A stretch of 39,988 bases of DNA, taken from positions 1-39,988 of the forward strand of contig CACNCK010000012.1 of NCBI GenBank assembly GCA_902618945.1. Direction: 5' to 3'. The translations under genes and the position numbers were made by a program. This DNA is from an uncultured SAR86 cluster bacterium (GTDB lineage Bacteria > Pseudomonadota > Gammaproteobacteria > Magnimaribacterales > Magnimaribacteraceae). The first letter of the stretch is position 1. Each line of letters begins with the position of its first letter. Positions 37,498 to 39,988 of this stretch are shown here, one piece after another. Under the pieces are notes generated by a model, which was not told the DNA's origin, did no database searches, and saw only the letters and a program-made list of their open reading frames with translations.

Positions 37498-38046
37498 ATG
37501 ACTCGCTTCTTTAGATTCATAGCCGACACCTTTTTTGTTGATAGATACGGGCATAGGGCTGTTGTCTTGGAGACAGTTGCAGGAGTGCCTGGAATGGTAG
37601 CTGGGGTACTAATGCATTTTAAGAGCCTCAGATCTATGAAAGTGGGTTACGGTGAATCTATCAGAGAGATGTTGGCGGAAGCTGAAAATGAAAGAATGCA
37701 TCTGATGTTCTTTATTGAAATAGCGAAACCTAATTTTTTTGAGAGACTTCTTGTCTTATTAGCGCAAATGATCTTCGGGTTTTTTTACTTAATAATGTAT
37801 TTATTTTTCACCAGGACAGCCCATAGAATGATCGGTTATTTCGAAGATGAGGCTGTAAAGAGTTACACAGAATATTTACAAAAGGTTGAAGATGGTGAAA
37901 TTGAAAATTTCCAAGCTCCTTTACTTGCCATTCAATATTACGGTTTAGATCGTAACGCTAAACTTTCTGATCTAATAATAGCCGTAAGAAATGATGAACA
38001 AAAACATAGCGAAGTAAATCATTCTTACGCAGATAACTATTCTTAA
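37498..38046 (+). CDS. Alternative oxidase (cyanide-insensitive quinol oxidase)
   Basis: The product has 182 residues from the first usable ATG. All six diiron ligands of the AOX family are present: Glu25 (LET), Glu65 and His68 (NERMHL), Glu116 (FEDEA, usually LEEEA), Glu167 and His170 (RNDEQKH). RYGHRAVVLETVAGVPGMVAG and AKPNFFER are further signatures. AOX oxidises ubiquinol and reduces O2 to water without proton pumping, as a monotopic inner membrane protein; two hydrophobic helices (about 24-41 and 84-104) fit. Other bacterial AOX are longer, and the in-frame codons upstream of this ATG (SDKFAHS) look family-like although no ATG, GTG or TTG opens them, so the true start is uncertain. Confidence 0.93.
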   Translation: MTRFFRFIADTFFVDRYGHRAVVLETVAGVPGMVAGVLMHFKSLRSMKVGYGESIREMLAEAENERMHLMFFIEIAKPNFFERLLVLLAQMIFGFFYLIMYLFFTRTAHRMIGYFEDEAVKSYTEYLQKVEDGEIENFQAPLLAIQYYGLDRNAKLSDLIIAVRNDEQKHSEVNHSYADNYS

Positions 38047-38076
38047 ATCTTTCCATTTTTATTACTTGTTTTTAGC

Positions 38077-38095
38077 TTAGAATTGCTTATTCTAA
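38077..38095. promoter_or_regulatory. Perfect 7-5-7 dyad before the GMC oxidoreductase
   Basis: TTAGAAT and ATTCTAA are separated by TGCTT, ending 22 bases before the start codon. The location suits an operator or a hairpin in the leader. No known regulator site is recognised. Confidence 0.4.
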
Positions 38096-38117
38096 ATTCT
38101 TAATTTAGGGGAATTTA

Positions 38118-39737
38118 ATGGAAAGAGTTTTTGACTACATCGTCATTGGTGCTGGGAGTGCAGGTTGTGTAATGGCTAATAGACTCTCTGAGAATGGAAA
38201 AGATTCTGTTCTTAGTATTGAAGCGGGTGGCAAAGATAGAAACTTCTTTATTCATATGCCCTCAGGCTATTCACAAATAGTACCTAAAAAAAGTAACCTA
38301 AATTATGGTTATGAGACTCAGCCTGAACCAACTACTAATAATAGAAAACTTTACTGGCCAAGAGGTAAGGTTTGGGGTGGTTCATCTTCGATAAATGCAA
38401 TGGTCTATATTCGTGGTCACTCTTATGACTATGATCTATGGAGGCAGCTTGGTAATACAGGATGGTCATATGATGATGTTCTGCCGTATTTTAAAAAAGC
38501 TGAAAATTTTCAAGGTGATGGAGATGATGAGTTTCATGGATTTGATGGACCATTGAATGTAAAAAAATCTTCCCGAACAGATGATCTTTTAATGGATGTT
38601 TTTCTAGAAGCAGGCCAAGAAGCCGGTTTCCCATTAACCGATGACTTTAATGGTAAAGAACAAGAGGGATTCTCTAGATACGAACATACCATGAAGGATA
38701 CAACTTTTGGACCTAGAAGATGGAGCGCTGCAAGAGCATATCTTCATCCCGCACTCAAGAGAAAAAACCTTTCAACAGAGACAAATGTACAGGTTAATAG
38801 GATTCTTTTTGAAGGAAAGAAAGCCATCGGTGTCGAGTATCTAAAAGATGGAGAAACATTCATCTGTAAATCAAATAAGGAAATCATTTTGTCTGCTGGG
38901 GCTATTAATTCTCCTCAGATACTAATGAATAGTGGAATAGGGGACCCTGAAGAATTAAAAAAACATAATATAAATATCGTTCATGAGTTAAAAGGAGTTG
39001 GAAAAAATCTTCAGGATCATTATGGAGTACTAAATTCCTTTTATGCAACTCAGCCAGTAACACTTCATAGATCAGCCGGTTTATTAAATACAGGGTTATC
39101 TGGAGTGAAATACCTTTTGTTTGGTACTGGAGATGCTGCATACCCCCCAACAAGTGCTGGTGCTTTCTTCAAATCTAGTCCTGATAAAGACATCCCAGAC
39201 ACTCAACTTCATTTTACTTCAATTCAGACAAAGGATCTTCATGGTCGAGAAGGTGTGGATAAGGATCATGGATTCACAGCTGTAATTTATATATGTAGAC
39301 CACAAAGTAGGGGGCATATAGCACTCAAAAGCTCTGACCCAAGTGATGAGCCTCTCATGTTTCCGAATTATTTATCTGAAGAACAAGACATGATAGACAC
39401 CAGAAATGCACTTAGAGAAACAAGAAGAGTTTTTTTACAAAAGGCATTTGATCCTTACAGAGGAAATCAATCTAAGCCTGGTAGTGATGTAGATGTTGAC
39501 GATGATGATCAACTCGATGAGTGGATAAGAAATACAGGAGAAACCCTTTATCATCCTGTAGGCACTTGCAAAATGGGTGATGACGACATGGCGGTTGTAA
39601 ATAATAATTTACAGGTGCATGGCCTTGAAGGTTTGCGGGTTGTAGACGCTTCAATCATGCCTACCTTGATTGGAGGTAATACTAATGCACCTACAATCAT
39701 GATTGCCGAGAAGGCAGCAGATTCCATTAGACAATAA
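38118..39737 (+). CDS. GMC-family FAD oxidoreductase (choline/alcohol dehydrogenase-like)
   Basis: The product has 539 residues. The N-terminal FAD fold has IVIGAGSAGCVMANRLSE, followed by GMC signature 1 (GKVWGGSSSINAMVYIRG) and signature 2 (GAINSPQILMNSGIG). The active-site pair is His479 (YHPVGTC) and Asn523 (GGNTNAP), with the 44-residue spacing usual in this family. It is closest in pattern to BetA/AlkJ-type membrane-associated dehydrogenases that oxidise choline or primary alcohols and pass electrons to quinone; the substrate is not determined. No betB or betI neighbour is present. A GGGG ribosome site precedes the ATG. The last codons overlap the tRNA-Ser promoter. Confidence 0.94.
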   Translation: MERVFDYIVIGAGSAGCVMANRLSENGKDSVLSIEAGGKDRNFFIHMPSGYSQIVPKKSNLNYGYETQPEPTTNNRKLYWPRGKVWGGSSSINAMVYIRGHSYDYDLWRQLGNTGWSYDDVLPYFKKAENFQGDGDDEFHGFDGPLNVKKSSRTDDLLMDVFLEAGQEAGFPLTDDFNGKEQEGFSRYEHTMKDTTFGPRRWSAARAYLHPALKRKNLSTETNVQVNRILFEGKKAIGVEYLKDGETFICKSNKEIILSAGAINSPQILMNSGIGDPEELKKHNINIVHELKGVGKNLQDHYGVLNSFYATQPVTLHRSAGLLNTGLSGVKYLLFGTGDAAYPPTSAGAFFKSSPDKDIPDTQLHFTSIQTKDLHGREGVDKDHGFTAVIYICRPQSRGHIALKSSDPSDEPLMFPNYLSEEQDMIDTRNALRETRRVFLQKAFDPYRGNQSKPGSDVDVDDDDQLDEWIRNTGETLYHPVGTCKMGDDDMAVVNNNLQVHGLEGLRVVDASIMPTLIGGNTNAPTIMIAEKAADSIRQ

Positions 39738-39755
39738 TAGACATAGCCTTAGAAT
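39728..39755 (+). promoter_or_regulatory. Predicted promoter of tRNA-Ser
   Basis: TAGACA (39728-39733) and TAGAAT (39750-39755) are each one base from consensus and 16 bases apart. The -35 lies in the last codons of the GMC gene. Transcription would start about four bases before the mature tRNA, within a GC-rich GGTCCC stretch of the kind seen in stringently controlled stable RNA promoters. Confidence 0.65.
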
Positions 39756-39765
39756 AGACGGTCCC

Positions 39766-39856
39766 GGAGAGGTGGCTGAGTGGTTGAAAGCGCTCCCCTG
39801 CTAAGGGAGTATAGGGTAATCCCCTATCGAGGGTTCGAATCCCTCCCTCTCCGCCA
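39766..39856 (+). tRNA. tRNA-Ser(GCT)
   Basis: It is 91 bases including encoded CCA. The acceptor GGAGAGG pairs with CCTCTCC, with G as discriminator. The anticodon GCT is at 39800-39802, the long serine-type variable arm (TAGGGTAATCCCCTA) follows, and the T-arm GGGTTCGAATCCC is standard. In E. coli and Pseudomonas the same isoacceptor follows csrA; here the GMC gene precedes it. No hairpin terminator is visible, only an A-rich run from 39870. Confidence 0.98.
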
Positions 39857-39930
39857 GCCTATCTATGCAATAAAAAAAATAACATCCGCAACTTAATTCA
39901 GTTAATATTTCTGTACAACAAGGAATAATT

Positions 39931-39988
39931 ATGAAATTAAAAAGTTTAGCTTTAACATTTTTAACAATTTTTTTAATTAACTGTTCAG
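39931..39988 (+). CDS. Lipoprotein, 5' end only
   Basis: The gene is cut by the window end. The 19 visible codons, MKLKSLALTFLTIFLINCS, form a signal peptide with a lipobox ending in Cys18. AAGGA lies about seven bases before the ATG. The mature protein is outside the window, so its function is unknown. Confidence 0.75.
   Translation, partial: MKLKSLALTFLTIFLINCS

Noticed and set aside
37498-38046. Coq7-type (DMQ) hydroxylase
   Set aside because: Both are diiron families, but LET, NERMHL, FEDEA and RNDEQKH are alternative oxidase motifs.
39857-39930. Integration site downstream of tRNA-Ser
   Set aside because: No integrase and no second copy of the tRNA 3' end were seen in the window.

Overview
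The window looks like chromosomal DNA of an AT-rich, gene-dense marine gammaproteobacterium. A SAR86-like lineage is my best guess, but it is an inference from gene content, low GC and tight packing, with no database search behind it. The supporting signs are the gammaproteobacterial gene orders trpB-trpA-accD-folC-SPOR-cvpA-purF, ppi-lpxH, purL/mltF and alaS-lysC, an E. coli-type LexA box before umuDC, Fur-type sites, and two TonB-dependent receptors. No gene-free stretch exceeds 300 bases. I see no insertion sequence, prophage or CRISPR array.

Region 1 (1-5522, + strand) is one compact biosynthetic operon: the end of trpB, then trpA, accD, folC, a SPOR-domain cell-envelope protein, cvpA and purF, with most neighbours overlapping or a few bases apart. 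Region 2 (5519-13000) holds acnB, a DUF1289 protein overlapping miaE, the umuDC mutagenic polymerase genes under a perfect SOS box, a two-helix membrane protein of unknown function, and lpxH with a lipoprotein cyclophilin. Region 3 (13052-18762) holds gltX-cysS, a cysteine-containing PD-(D/E)XK nuclease, tRNA-Asn and uvrB. The last two diverge from a palindromic promoter. Region 4 (18748-30008) holds a domain-reduced MltF-like lytic transglycosylase, purL, two Nudix hydrolases, a gamma-carbonic anhydrase, a dienelactone-hydrolase-like protein, alaS with a long linker, and lysC.

Region 5 (30009-39765) looks accessory and lies between lysC and tRNA-Ser(GCU). In many relatives csrA alone separates these two genes, and no csrA is seen here. 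The block carries a Fur-controlled siderophore receptor, hemH, a nitroreductase, a second TonB receptor directly coupled to an alpha/beta hydrolase, an alternative oxidase and a GMC-family alcohol/choline dehydrogenase. Together they suggest iron or organic substrate uptake, hydrolysis and oxidation, with a possible cyanide-insensitive electron outlet. The window ends in the signal peptide of a lipoprotein.

Two window-wide traits stand out. Convergent genes almost always touch or overlap at their stop codons without a visible terminator. Several regulatory regions are built on perfect short dyads. I found no clearly new multi-gene system. The strongest candidates for a second look are the alternative oxidase with family-like sequence upstream of its first usable start codon, the palindromic tRNA-Asn/uvrB promoter, the Fur hexamer array, the triple hairpin before hemH, the reduced MltF and the Val-Gly cleavage site in UmuD.
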